DNA of 32,588 nucleotides from Planctomyces sp. (GTDB lineage: Bacteria > Planctomycetota > Planctomycetia > Planctomycetales > Planctomycetaceae), in assembly GCA_016795105.1 (NCBI GenBank), contig JAEUIH010000083.1:1-32588 (forward strand), read 5' to 3'. The notes beneath the pieces are model-generated. The model made no database searches. It was not told where the DNA came from and worked only from the letters and a program-made list of their open reading frames with translations. The position numbers and the translations under genes are program-made. This document shows positions 1-9,109 of the stretch, in pieces (within the stretch, counting starts at the first letter, position 1; every line of letters starts with the position of its first letter).

Positions 1-73
1 CGCATCCGACAGCGGAAATCAACACAATTCCACCCCAAATCGATTAACTGCAATCGAAGTGCCGAACACTATT

Positions 74-91
74 GGGTCAGGACTCGTTTTT
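74..91 (+). repeat. 18-bp dispersed motif, copy 1
   Basis: The sequence GGGTCAGGACTCGTTTTT occurs here on the plus strand and again, identical over 18 bases, on the minus strand at 12043-12060. A chance match of this length in a window this size is unlikely. From memory, similar strings are common between genes in planctomycetes and some other phyla; a genome-wide count would confirm this. Confidence 0.6.
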
Positions 92-420
92 GCCGCAACC
101 TGCACAAGATAGGCAAACTCCATTCTTGAATACCCATAACTTGATCGTATCCGGTACATCTTGCTCCATTCAAGAGCTCTCCTCCGTTGCCCGGTGTTTC
201 TATGCGCCAAACATGAACTCCGAGATGTTGTGCACTGACAGTCACTTGGCCGCATATCCGGCTGCCACTCTCTCGTACTACTAACAGTTGAGTTTTCTTC
301 GAGCCGCATAGATCTTCTACGGTGAGTTGCGTAATTTGTTTCTTGCTGGCGTTTTGCACAGCGAAGTTTGCAGTGCGTTGATTCCGACTTCATCCAGAAT
401 TGAGCCATGCGTGACTTGTA

Positions 421-483
421 ACCACGAAATACACGAAAAAACACAATCATGTAATTCTGCGATTCTTCCGCGTGTTCCGTGGT
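421..483. repeat. Imperfect palindromic intergenic element
   Basis: The left end ACCACGAAATACACG is nearly the reverse complement of the right end CGTGTTCCGTGGT. The two arms enclose about 35 bases, giving a 63-base imperfect inverted repeat. The same style of element (ACCACGAA...TTCGTGGT) is frequent between genes in many environmental bacterial genomes. It can be read as a pseudo-coding frame on the minus strand, but no protein domain supports that. Confidence 0.5.
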
Positions 484-994
484 CAAAACGCCAACCCTGC
501 CTGCAATTCGAATTCAACCAGTTGTTCGATTCCTTCGAATGAATCTGGTTGCGGCTAAGTGAAGTTGCGCTGGGTAGATCGCGTCTTTCGAGGTTTCAAA
601 GTCATTTTTGAATCTCTCAACGCTCGTGACTGATGAACTTCGTTCTGAGGCGGATTGAGTTGGCAGAAGAATGCGGAACATCTTCAGAGATCAGCACTGA
701 CTCCTTCAGCGATGTCCGCTCAGCTCGAATTGTGGACTATACAGTTTAACGGCCAGCCGCAGGCGTCTGTGCAGCCCACTCAGTTAGGAACGTTCAATCC
801 CATAACAACCGGCATTCAGCACGCAGAGGATGCAACGACAAAGTCCATCAAACCTCCAGCACCTTGATTGCCGCTGGAACAACCACATTGCCTTCGTTGC
901 CTGAGTAACCTCAAACTCGTCTTCTTCACTTCAAACAGTCTCAAGCCCGGCAAGCTGGCAACTGGTGACAGGCAAGGAAACACCCCATTTTAAC

Positions 995-1017
995 AAAACG
1001 GTCCGTGACACCTTTAA
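995..1017 (+). repeat. 23-bp dispersed motif, copy 1
   Basis: The string contains AAAACGGTCCGTG followed by ACACCTTTAA. It matches the reverse complement of 11649-11671 at 22 of 23 positions. It lies 15 bases beyond the terminator hairpin of the neighbouring minus-strand gene, outside any gene. It is probably a dispersed intergenic repeat. Confidence 0.65.
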
Positions 1018-1032
1018 TGAGTATTGAAATGA

Positions 1033-1072
1033 AAACGGCGGCCTGGTGGAAATGCCACGAGGCCGCCGTTTG
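1033..1072 (-). terminator. Intrinsic terminator of the TPR/collagen-like gene
   Basis: The arms AAACGGCGGCCT (1033-1044) and AGGCCGCCGTTT pair over 12 bp. After one mismatch the stem continues with GTGG/CCAC, closing a short loop. Read on the minus strand the hairpin is followed by TTTTCATTTC, a weak but usable U tract. It lies about 50 bases past the stop codon of the minus-strand gene ending at 1122. Confidence 0.75.
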
Positions 1073-1121
1073 GGTCATGTCGTCTGATGAAAGCTTGTGT
1101 CGCTTTCATGCAGGCCGAGCG

Positions 1122-3443
1122 CTATGGTTGAGGAGCCGGTGGGATTTGACCTGGCACACCAGCACCGGGCTGAGCGCCAGGAAAACCGCCTGCTGGAGGC
1201 GCTCCCGGGAAACCGGGTCCAGGAGGTGCTCCAGGAACGCCGGGACCGAAACCGCCTGGGCCGGCTGGCCCACCGGGGCCACCCGGAATAGGAGGCATCA
1301 TCTGCTGGAAGATCTGCGGATTCTCCTGAATGATCTTTACAATGGAACCCGGCAAAGTGACTTCCGCTCTGACAACGGAACCAGTCGCACTTGCTTTCAG
1401 GCTTCCCACAGCGGATTCAAAAACCGGAATCAAAGGCTGCGGAATCTGTCCGGTCTGAGGCAGAAACTGGGCCATTGCTCTGAGCTGCCCAATGCCTTCT
1501 TCAAGCGCTGATGAAGCAGTCTGGCCAGCAGCGGGTTCCGTCAGATTCAGGACCACAGAAATCTGAAGATTGTCGTCCGAATTCAGCACAAGAGCTGTCC
1601 CGGCTACCTTCCCTCGGATTGCATTTGAGAGATTCCTCTGGAATGGCATTCCCTGTGGATTATCGGGAATCTGACCACTCATGAACGGCAGTCCCGGATT
1701 GGCGAAGATCAGTGCAAAGTCTGTATCCTGGCCAACAAATCCGAAGAGACCATTTGCAGCGTCTCCAGGTCCGCGATCAATGGCTGAAGTAATTGCTGTT
1801 TCAGTTCCAAAGAGGTACGTTTTGGGATCGACCATGTAGACGGCCGCGACTGGACTGTCGGTGCCTTCCTGAGGAAGCCGGTAATACGTTCCGTCTCCGT
1901 ATGTGATGGACTCCGCCTTTGAATTCGATACGAGGTTCTCTGTGTTGATATCAACTCGTGATCGAATCACAGCGACGCCACTATCCCCTGCCAACAGCTG
2001 CTGCGAAATCGCATTTGGATCCGGCTGACCACCGGCTGCCTGAACCTGCATCCCGATGCTCATCATCCGAGTTGTAACATTGTTCATCCCGAACGTCACA
2101 GATTCGATATCCGCTGGTGTGAATCCTGTTTCAGCCGCCATCTTCGAAAAGCCTTCCTGAGCTTCGGGCGTACTGAACAAAGGCTTCATAAACCCACTCG
2201 CAAGCAGTTCTCCGGGACGTGCATAAATGACCAACTCTGCGGTGGGATCAATCCACGACATATCAATCGGATCAGAGACAACAGACCCAGCGGACTTTGA
2301 ACCGCCACTCAGAAACGGATTGACGGCAGGAGCAACAGGTGTTGAAGGAACCTGGGCGACTTCGTTCGTTTCCGTATCTGATGTCGCCGGCTCCATCTCC
2401 GGATCTTTGTTGGTCACAGATTCTGCCGACTCCGACGAAGGTGCATTCAGAATCGCCTGAATCTCGGCCTGAGCCTTTTCTTCTGCCTGAATCGCGGCAG
2501 CTGCACTTTCTTCCCGACTTCTCTGTTCCTGTTCGGCTTTTGCAATCAGGGCTGCACTTTCATCATCAGCAGCAGCCAGCATTTGCAGCTGAAAGTCGGT
2601 TGCCTTTTTGAGAAGGTCTCTTTGGAAAGTCTGTCGAGTCACCTGCTGACCGTTGACTGCAACGGAAACTTCTCGCTCGAGAATTCGCCTGACTTCGCCC
2701 TGAACACTTTCCAGAGCTCGGCTGACATCCTGTGAGTGATGCAACACAACGACAGGTGTGGCCGACGTAACAGTTCCGAGGCTCTCGGATTTTGCAGGAA
2801 GCAGAAGAGCAGAGGCTTTTGGATCAGCTCCAGCGATCTCGTTTTGAAGTCCTTTCGAGAACAACGCCTTCGCCGCTTCGATGTCTCCCCGTTTTGCGAG
2901 AGTCGCACCATGCATGTAATAGACTCGAGGGTCTGTGGAACCACCTGCGGAGAGTTCGCCGAACTTCTCAGCAGCGAGTTCCAGATTGCCGGCCTTCATT
3001 GCGGAAATCCCGTCGGCATATGTTCGCTCGTGCTTTGCTGCGGCGGGATCGGCCTTCCAGGAGTTCTTCGTGTCCCTTCGAATTCTTTCGATCTTAACTC
3101 GAACAGGCCCCTGAGTTCTCTCGAGTGCGTCGTTGACCATTCGCACTGAGCCGCGTTCGATTTCGAGGTTTGCTGCTGTCCTGAAATCTTCACTACCATC
3201 CTGACCTAGCTGTTCGCAAATGATGCCGCGGTAATAGAAAACTCGCGGATCCGAGGTTCCTGAATCCACCATTTCGGTGAACATTCCAAATGCCCCCTCA
3301 GGGTCTCCCATCCTCCACGTCGTCACAGCCCTGGCCAGTTGAGAATCTGCGAGGGGGTCAGTGGCCATCACCCCGACAGAGAAACCAAGACTGACGAGGA
3401 TCAACAGCATGTGCCGAGAACCTCGAAGAAAAAAGCCTGCCAT
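1122..3443 (-). CDS. Secreted TPR protein with collagen-like C-terminal tail
   Basis: The function is unknown; the protein is probably periplasmic. The start was moved to 3443, where GGAG precedes the ATG by a normal spacing and a signal peptide begins (hydrophobic residues 12-27, likely cut after VMA at about 27). An earlier in-frame start would bury this signal. Of 773 residues, about 34-80 and 140-200 look like tetratricopeptide units, with DPRVFYYRG and DPRVYYMHG as parallel motifs. Residues about 295-335 are Ala/Glu/Gln-rich and probably coiled coil. A long middle region with no recognised domain follows. Residues 715-773 are PGG/PGA repeats rich in Pro and Gly, like collagen. It ends at its own terminator and is divergent from the carbonic anhydrase gene. 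The low-complexity tail may mediate assembly or surface attachment (inference). Confidence 0.8.
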   Translation of the reverse strand: MAGFFLRGSRHMLLILVSLGFSVGVMATDPLADSQLARAVTTWRMGDPEGAFGMFTEMVDSGTSDPRVFYYRGIICEQLGQDGSEDFRTAANLEIERGSVRMVNDALERTQGPVRVKIERIRRDTKNSWKADPAAAKHERTYADGISAMKAGNLELAAEKFGELSAGGSTDPRVYYMHGATLAKRGDIEAAKALFSKGLQNEIAGADPKASALLLPAKSESLGTVTSATPVVVLHHSQDVSRALESVQGEVRRILEREVSVAVNGQQVTRQTFQRDLLKKATDFQLQMLAAADDESAALIAKAEQEQRSREESAAAAIQAEEKAQAEIQAILNAPSSESAESVTNKDPEMEPATSDTETNEVAQVPSTPVAPAVNPFLSGGSKSAGSVVSDPIDMSWIDPTAELVIYARPGELLASGFMKPLFSTPEAQEGFSKMAAETGFTPADIESVTFGMNNVTTRMMSIGMQVQAAGGQPDPNAISQQLLAGDSGVAVIRSRVDINTENLVSNSKAESITYGDGTYYRLPQEGTDSPVAAVYMVDPKTYLFGTETAITSAIDRGPGDAANGLFGFVGQDTDFALIFANPGLPFMSGQIPDNPQGMPFQRNLSNAIRGKVAGTALVLNSDDNLQISVVLNLTEPAAGQTASSALEEGIGQLRAMAQFLPQTGQIPQPLIPVFESAVGSLKASATGSVVRAEVTLPGSIVKIIQENPQIFQQMMPPIPGGPGGPAGPGGFGPGVPGAPPGPGFPGAPPAGGFPGAQPGAGVPGQIPPAPQP

Positions 3444-3799
3444 TGTGTACTCCAAAGTCAGCACCACCGGAACTCGCAAGCCACCACCACCGAACAACAT
3501 CAACGGACACTGGCAGAGTTGGCGCGAAACTTCTGCAATATTCCACACCATACACGACCGAACAACAACAGCCTTTCGCAGTTTTTCCGGAATTCAACCG
3601 ACCTGTGCAAATCATTTGGTACTGCCTGATGAACGCGGATAAGGCTCGAATTTTCACTGATCTGGAGATATTACGCGTTCATTGATCCTGCTATAACCCT
3701 CACGCTGCACAGGACTTCGCATGAGAATTTCACAACACTGGCCGTCAATCGCTGAAAAACTGTTCGTCAAACCCTGAATAGACAGATTCCGGAGAATCT
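3444..3799. other. Divergent intergenic region
   Basis: About 356 bases lie between the starts of the minus-strand TPR gene and the plus-strand carbonic anhydrase gene, so promoters for both should be here. A possible -10 box TATAAC sits at 3692-3697 without a convincing -35 box. No gene, repeat or RNA structure was recognised. Confidence 0.5.
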
Positions 3800-4480
3800 A
3801 TGCACGATCTGGTCAAAGGTGTTCATCAGTTTCATAATGTTGGACGGCGTCAACACCTCGAACTCTTCGAGAATCTGAAGCACGGACAGAATCCCGAAGC
3901 CTGCTTTATTACATGTGCTGATTCCAGAATTCTGCCAAACCTGATCACCGACTCTGAGCCCGGCCAGCTCTTCACAATCCGAAATGTCGGCAACCTGATT
4001 CCCTGTTATGGCACGAGTAATAACGGTGAAATGGCAGCTGTGGAATATGCAGTTGTTGAACTGGGAATTCGCGATCTGATTATCTGTGGCCATACCGGAT
4101 GCGGCGCGATGAAGGCACTCATGACGCCGGTCGACCCTCTCCAGCGACCCCACGTCCCGTCCGTCGTCAACTGGCTGAAACATGCGGACGCAACGGCCGA
4201 GATTGTCCGGACTCACTACCCCAATCTCTCAGGCGATGAACTGATCCAGGTCACGGCTGAAGAGAATGTACTTGTGCAGCTGGAACACTTGAAGACGTTA
4301 CCGGTCATTGCGGCACGGTTTCCAACCGGAGATGTTCGACTGCACGGATGGATGTACAAAATCGATACGGGAGAAGTCTTTTACTTTGACAGTGAAGTGG
4401 GACAGTTTGTGAAATTCGGCGACGAACCTCGTGATGACTCTTCGCAGAAACGCAAGGCGGGAACACGGGGAAAGAGCTGA
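3800..4480 (+). CDS. Beta-class carbonic anhydrase
   Basis: The product interconverts CO2 and bicarbonate in the cytoplasm. The 226-residue length fits the bacterial beta class. The zinc and active-site residues are present: C39, D41 and R43 in CADSR, and H98 and C101 in GHTGC. NVGN (residues 62-65) and the VEYAV segment also match the family. The ATG at 3800 follows GGAGA at a good distance. The gene ends 15 bases before the M28 peptidase gene, so the two are probably co-transcribed. There is no fused transporter domain. Family confidence is very high; the physiological role (carboxylation supply or pH control) is not shown by the context. Confidence 0.95.
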   Translation: MHDLVKGVHQFHNVGRRQHLELFENLKHGQNPEACFITCADSRILPNLITDSEPGQLFTIRNVGNLIPCYGTSNNGEMAAVEYAVVELGIRDLIICGHTGCGAMKALMTPVDPLQRPHVPSVVNWLKHADATAEIVRTHYPNLSGDELIQVTAEENVLVQLEHLKTLPVIAARFPTGDVRLHGWMYKIDTGEVFYFDSEVGQFVKFGDEPRDDSSQKRKAGTRGKS

Positions 4481-4495
4481 GCTCAGGAGCACATC

Positions 4496-6136
4496 GTGGT
4501 CAGGCCGAACCGTTTCAGAATTTTGATTGCCACGGTCCTTCTGATCGTCGTCGAAATCTTCGTCTGGGTGATGTATCGCGGCCCGAGCCCCGTCGGCAAC
4601 ACTCCGACATCTGAAAATGGTGGCACACTCTTCTCCGCAGAAAACGCTATTGAACTTCATAAGACCCTGTTGCCTCCTGCACCTCACCCTTCAGGCTCAC
4701 CGGAAAACATTCAGACACGGGAACGAATCGCTGAATGGCTCGTCGCTCGCGGATGGACTGTCGAAATTCAGACAACGACACGACCATCACAGCATCCGGA
4801 ATTCAACAGGATCGCGAACATTGTCGCTCACCGCCCTGAACATGACGGACTCAATGCCACACCGGTTGTACTCAGCACTCACTACGATTCATGTCAGTTC
4901 GGCCCAGGTGCCGGTGACGCGGGCGGATGCGTGGTTGCCGTCCTTGAAGCGTCTCAGTGCCTCATCAATCAGAACCTAAGCTTCCAGAGACCGCTTTGGC
5001 TGCTGATCACCGACGGCGAAGAAGACGGGCTGTTCGGAGCACAGATGTTTGTTCAGGAACACCCTCTGTCCCAGCGCAAACCCTATGTCCTTAACTTTGA
5101 TGCTCGAGGCAACTCCGGCCCGGTGGTGATGTACGAGACGCATGCTCGAAACCTGACCGCTATCAACTCGTGGATCTCTCACATCGCCGCCCCGCGTGTC
5201 ACCGGATCTCCATTTACGGCAATCTATCGCTCGATGCCTAACGGAACGGACTTCAGCGTCTTCTCGGATTTCGGCTGGTCAGGAATGAACTTTGCGGTCA
5301 TCGACGGGGCTCATCATTACCATCGACCTACAGACACGGTCGAGAACTTAAGCCATCGATCTGTACAGCAGTTCGGCAACCAAATTACCTCTTTGGTTCC
5401 TGTGATCGCGACTACAACATCCGAACTACCGGCTGCCGGCGATGACGCTGTCTTCTTTGATCTGATCGGCACGATTGTGATCCGCTATCCCATGAGAGCA
5501 TCAGCACCTCTGGCCCTGGCAATTCTCGCTGTGACATTCGTGGTTCACTGGAGACGACTTCGCACGCAGCCCAGAGTTGGAACTGCATTTGCGGCATTGG
5601 TCGCAACTGCACTCTTAAATGTGACTGTCTCTGCGGCGCTTGGCTGGGCGTTGACACGATTCCTGCAGGAAACTCGCCTGCTACCCGTTCCTTACGTGTT
5701 CTGGGGACATTACCTAAGCCTCTTAATCTTCGCGGTCATCTTTGGAACAAACCTGGTGACTGGTCGATGGATTCTTCGTCGATTCAGCATGGAGCAGCTG
5801 TGGACATCGCAAGCCCTGGGAGGATCGCTGCTTGCGGTGATCGCAGCGTTTCTGATTCCGGACTTCAGCCACCTGTTTGCAATTCCAATGCTGGTGCATG
5901 TCGTTCTGACGATCCTGAGGACCAATGAATTTGCTCGTGGTCTTGGATTTCTATTGGGCTTCAGTGTGATGGTAGTGCCCGTTCAGCACCTCATCTCCGT
6001 TGCACTCGGCCCGGCGGCCGGTCTGGTGATGGGCGTTGTTTACTCCACCACTTCACTGGCGATGCTGTCAATGATGGGCAGCCCCGAATTGGGGCGCAGA
6101 GTGGCACATAATGAAATTTTGGTCATGCGAGGTTGA
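4496..6136 (+). CDS. Membrane-bound M28-family metallopeptidase
   Basis: This is a zinc aminopeptidase-like protein of 546 residues. It starts at GTG (4496) with AGGAG six bases upstream, 15 bases after the carbonic anhydrase stop. Residues 9-27 form an N-terminal membrane anchor. The catalytic domain (about 45-300) shows the M28 ligands in order: H129 in THYDS, D141 in GDAGG, E175/E176 in DGEEDG, D202 in NFDARG and H276 in YHRPTDT. The C-terminal part (about 335-527) has around six hydrophobic helices, at about 336-351, 363-388, 404-422, 441-475, 482-503 and 505-527. An M28 domain followed by a multi-helix domain resembles the Fxna/ER-peptidase type of architecture. The peptidase domain should face the periplasm. 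Substrate unknown. Confidence 0.9.
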   Translation: MVRPNRFRILIATVLLIVVEIFVWVMYRGPSPVGNTPTSENGGTLFSAENAIELHKTLLPPAPHPSGSPENIQTRERIAEWLVARGWTVEIQTTTRPSQHPEFNRIANIVAHRPEHDGLNATPVVLSTHYDSCQFGPGAGDAGGCVVAVLEASQCLINQNLSFQRPLWLLITDGEEDGLFGAQMFVQEHPLSQRKPYVLNFDARGNSGPVVMYETHARNLTAINSWISHIAAPRVTGSPFTAIYRSMPNGTDFSVFSDFGWSGMNFAVIDGAHHYHRPTDTVENLSHRSVQQFGNQITSLVPVIATTTSELPAAGDDAVFFDLIGTIVIRYPMRASAPLALAILAVTFVVHWRRLRTQPRVGTAFAALVATALLNVTVSAALGWALTRFLQETRLLPVPYVFWGHYLSLLIFAVIFGTNLVTGRWILRRFSMEQLWTSQALGGSLLAVIAAFLIPDFSHLFAIPMLVHVVLTILRTNEFARGLGFLLGFSVMVVPVQHLISVALGPAAGLVMGVVYSTTSLAMLSMMGSPELGRRVAHNEILVMRG

Positions 6137-6200
6137 GTGAATTGAAATTGCGTCCGTGATTGCTGAAGATGCCGGGAACTCGAGGAAAGGAGTCTGTTCT

Positions 6201-7400
6201 ATGGAGCGATCGAGGATGCCGGCGCCACATCTTGTGAACGGCCTCAGGAGACTGGTCAACGACCTGAGCCAAACTGTCCCGCTTCCCGGACATGGATTGT
6301 CCGGAATACCGTGTTCAACGACCGAACTGATATCGTTTCAGGACGATTCGGTTCAATACTGCGGAGAGCCCATTGAAGAACTCATGGGACGCTGCTCATT
6401 TGAGGAAGTCATCTGGCTGTTGCTGAATCAGAAACTTCCGTCCGAAGAGCAACTGGCTGACATGGAAGCAGTCCTTGTTGATGCCGCTGTGGTGGATTCA
6501 AGTGTTGTGGAGATGATTGAGAGAATTCCTCTGGGAGCACGTCCTCTGGATTTGTTTCCGCTGATTATTTCGTTGCTCTCATTCTTTGATCCCGCCCCTC
6601 ACGACCAGCATCAGGAAGCTACTCGCTCCCGAGTATGGAGACTCTTCGCGCAGATTCCTGTGATGATTGCTGCCGGTCTGGGTCGTCCTTTGGTGGATGG
6701 CACCGTTTTTCGAAATCCGGAGCACACAACACTTTCGTGGGCGGGTCGACTGTTGCAGTGTTTGCGGGACGTAGATCGCTGCCCGACCCCTGTTGAAGAC
6801 GAGGCGATGAACTCCCTGATGATCGCGGTTTGCCTTACGGAACTTCGACCATCGTGTTTTGCAGCGAGGTTCAGTGGCAGCACTGTCAACCACATTGCAT
6901 CATCACTCCAGTCCGCCGCGACACTGTTTGTAGCACAGCTCCGCAACGACCCGTTCGAATGGTCGAGCCGTCTGCTTTCCGGGTTCACGGGTCCTGAATC
7001 TGTCAATCAATGGTGGAAGGGACGACAGGGCCAGGCGATGCCATTTGGGTTTTCCGGCCCATCATCCGATCCACGGCCGGGACTGTTGAGAGAAATCTGT
7101 CATCGGATGCTGGGCAGTTATGATCGAATCGTTCTCGAATCTTCCACCTGTCGACTGGAGAAGATTCTCGAGCCGATGTCACTTTACCCGACAACCGACT
7201 GGAACGCAGCGCGGCTGATGACCCTCCTCGATATCCCTTCGGATCGCCAGTCACTTGTGATCGCGATGGCCCGGATGGCCGGATGGGCTGCTCAATCGAT
7301 GGAGCAACAGCGTTCGGGCGTTCCACTTCTCCCGGTGCTTCACTATTCGTATCCGGCTAGTGCAGAACTTGCCTCTGATGATTTCCTTTCGGAAGATTGA
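6201..7400 (+). CDS. Citrate-synthase-like protein lacking catalytic histidines
   Basis: The 399-residue protein follows the citrate synthase fold along its length: an N-terminal GHGLSGIP and CGEPIEEL block, then LYPTTDWNAA and AMARMAGWAAQ near the end. The start is the ATG at 6201, preceded by AAAGGAGT; the longer frame from 6156 lacks such a site. Key family motifs are altered. The His of the usual H-x-x-N-A-S-T motif is absent (TELRPSCF, 213-220). GPxHGGANE is replaced by NDPFEW (249-254), and GFGHRVY by GFSGPSS (283-289). D333, R292 and R358 are kept, while the C-terminal RPR motif is not seen. It is therefore probably not a working citrate synthase and may be a regulatory or structural paralogue. 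It lies 64 bases after the M28 gene. Confidence 0.8.
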   Translation: MERSRMPAPHLVNGLRRLVNDLSQTVPLPGHGLSGIPCSTTELISFQDDSVQYCGEPIEELMGRCSFEEVIWLLLNQKLPSEEQLADMEAVLVDAAVVDSSVVEMIERIPLGARPLDLFPLIISLLSFFDPAPHDQHQEATRSRVWRLFAQIPVMIAAGLGRPLVDGTVFRNPEHTTLSWAGRLLQCLRDVDRCPTPVEDEAMNSLMIAVCLTELRPSCFAARFSGSTVNHIASSLQSAATLFVAQLRNDPFEWSSRLLSGFTGPESVNQWWKGRQGQAMPFGFSGPSSDPRPGLLREICHRMLGSYDRIVLESSTCRLEKILEPMSLYPTTDWNAARLMTLLDIPSDRQSLVIAMARMAGWAAQSMEQQRSGVPLLPVLHYSYPASAELASDDFLSED

Positions 7401-7663
7401 AGGTCGCTGAGGAATCACGCGTCCCTGACTGCGTTGAGGCAGCAGGGACAGCCCTGAAGCATCAGGGACAGCATTCTGAGATCTGATTGCAGCAAATTCA
7501 GGAACACTCGCGGAAAACCTTCGATCCGATCAAAATGCACTGCACACGACGTCCGTGTCTACCTACACTGCGCGTTCAACCGCTCTTCAGCCTTCTGAAG
7601 ATGTGGTTCGAGTCGACCGAAACATGATGTACCAATGAATCTCGTAACTGTTCACAGAATTCC

Positions 7664-9052
7664 ATGACTGCTGCCTTTCAACAGTGTATTCATCCCGACT
7701 GTGGTGCTCGGTTTGATACCTCTCAGATTTTGACCAGTTGCCCAGCCTGCGGAAGCCTCCTGGACGTCTGTTACAACTGGGATCAAGTGCCTGTCCCTCG
7801 AAGCTTGCGCGAATTCGAAAAACGCTGGCTGAGCCGACTGAATCCAGTTGACTTCAGCGGTGTCTGGAGATTTCGGGAACTCCTGCCATTCGCCACTGAC
7901 AAACAAATTGTCACGATCGGTGAAGGGCAGACAATCCTGCAGAAGAATGACTTGCTGGCTGGCCGTTGTGGCATGAGACCCGGCACTTTGTTCCTTCAGT
8001 ACGAAGGACAGAATCCATCGGGCAGTTTCAAAGATAATGGAATGACGGCAGCGTCCACGCATGCGCATCAGGTGGGGGCTCGCATGACAGCCTGCGCGTC
8101 AACCGGCAACACCAGCGCATCACTGGCGATCTATGCAGGGGTCACCGGCCTGTTCCGCTGCGTCGTTTTCGTTGGCAGCGGACGAATCGCCTATGGAAAG
8201 CTCTCTCAGGCACTGGATTATGGGGCTCGCACGATTCAGATCCGTGGAGACTTCGATGACGCGCTTGCGCGTGTCCGTCAAATTTGTTCAAAGCATCCCA
8301 TCTATCTGTGTAACAGCGTAAACCCTTTTCGTCTTGAGGGACAAAAGACGATTATGTATCGCGTCCTCGAAGGACTTGGCTGGCAGGTGCCGGACTGGAT
8401 TGTTGTTCCTGGTGGAAATCTTGGGAACAGCAGCGCGTTTGGCAAAGCGTTCCTTGAACTGAAACAACTCGGACTGATTGATCGGATTCCCCGGCTGGCA
8501 ATCATCAACGCTCGCGGTGCATGTACTCTGGATCGACTGGTCAACGAAGGCGGACTGAAATGGAATCAGGGACGGCCATCGTCTGAACAAATCGGTCAGT
8601 TTTACACACAGATGGATCGTGATCAGAACAAAGCCAGCACACTGGCGAGCGCCATCGAAATCAATCGCCCCGTCAACCTCGAGAAAGCTCTGCGAGCCAT
8701 TGACGTGTGTGATGGAATTGTCAGAAGCGTTTCCGATCAGGAGATCATTGATGCGAGGGCCATGATTGCTTCCTGCGGGTTTGGATGCGAGCCTGCCAGT
8801 GGAGCAACGATTGCCGGGGTGCAGTTACTTCGCAAGCAGGGTCTGATTGCGGCAAGTGATCGAGTCGTCTGCATCCTGACCGGACACCAGCTCAAGGATC
8901 CGGATCTTACTGTGGCCTATCATTCGAACGATTCCGCACTCCGTGAAAAGAAGCTTGGCCCATCGGGCGTTCGAGAAACCATCTGGTCCAACGCTCCCGT
9001 CGTCGTGGACAATGACGAAGCTGCAATTCTGCGAGCAATCGGGATCAATTAG
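7664..9052 (+). CDS. thrC: Threonine synthase
   Basis: The product is a PLP enzyme that converts O-phosphohomoserine to threonine. The 462-residue protein opens with a small zinc-ribbon-like segment (C8, C13, C26, C29), as in many bacterial and archaeal threonine synthases. The PLP lysine is K123 in [11 protein letters not shown]. The substrate-binding [11 protein letters not shown] block follows at 143-153, and the glycine-rich [14 protein letters not shown] near 247-260 fits the phosphate-binding loop. The ATG at 7664 has no clear Shine-Dalgarno. The 263-base gap upstream contains two copies of CAGGGACAGC and no gene. It is the first gene of a likely plus-strand run with the aldolase. The fold-type II PLP assignment is certain; threonine synthase is by far the best fit. 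Confidence 0.92.
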   Translation: MTAAFQQCIHPDCGARFDTSQILTSCPACGSLLDVCYNWDQVPVPRSLREFEKRWLSRLNPVDFSGVWRFRELLPFATDKQIVTIGEGQTILQKNDLLAGRCGMRPGTLFLQYEGQNPSGSFKDNGMTAASTHAHQVGARMTACASTGNTSASLAIYAGVTGLFRCVVFVGSGRIAYGKLSQALDYGARTIQIRGDFDDALARVRQICSKHPIYLCNSVNPFRLEGQKTIMYRVLEGLGWQVPDWIVVPGGNLGNSSAFGKAFLELKQLGLIDRIPRLAIINARGACTLDRLVNEGGLKWNQGRPSSEQIGQFYTQMDRDQNKASTLASAIEINRPVNLEKALRAIDVCDGIVRSVSDQEIIDARAMIASCGFGCEPASGATIAGVQLLRKQGLIAASDRVVCILTGHQLKDPDLTVAYHSNDSALREKKLGPSGVRETIWSNAPVVVDNDEAAILRAIGIN

Positions 9053-9109
9053 TCATTCCATCGAATTTACTTTCGGCAGAGTCAGAAGACCTGAAAGGCG
9101 GATTGAAGG

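Larger units (their letters stand above)
1..1032. other. Long intergenic island, no convincing gene
   Basis: No reading frame here has a recognisable domain, a good ribosome binding site or plausible composition. Frames on both strands are short and overlap each other as in non-coding DNA. The island carries three repeat signals, listed separately: an 18-base motif at 74-91, an imperfect palindrome at 421-483 and a 23-base motif at 995-1017. A decayed gene cannot be excluded, but nothing is recognisable. Confidence 0.6.

Noticed and set aside
19-486. 155-residue minus-strand frame in the left island
   Set aside because: Its N-terminal part is the palindromic repeat read as protein; the rest has no recognisable domain.
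655-867. Possible 70-residue plus-strand protein
   Set aside because: No ribosome binding site, no domain and composition like non-coding DNA.
7443-7472. Two copies of CAGGGACAGC upstream of thrC
   Set aside because: Only 10 bases, with no stem or known operator resemblance; chance or a minor duplication is enough.
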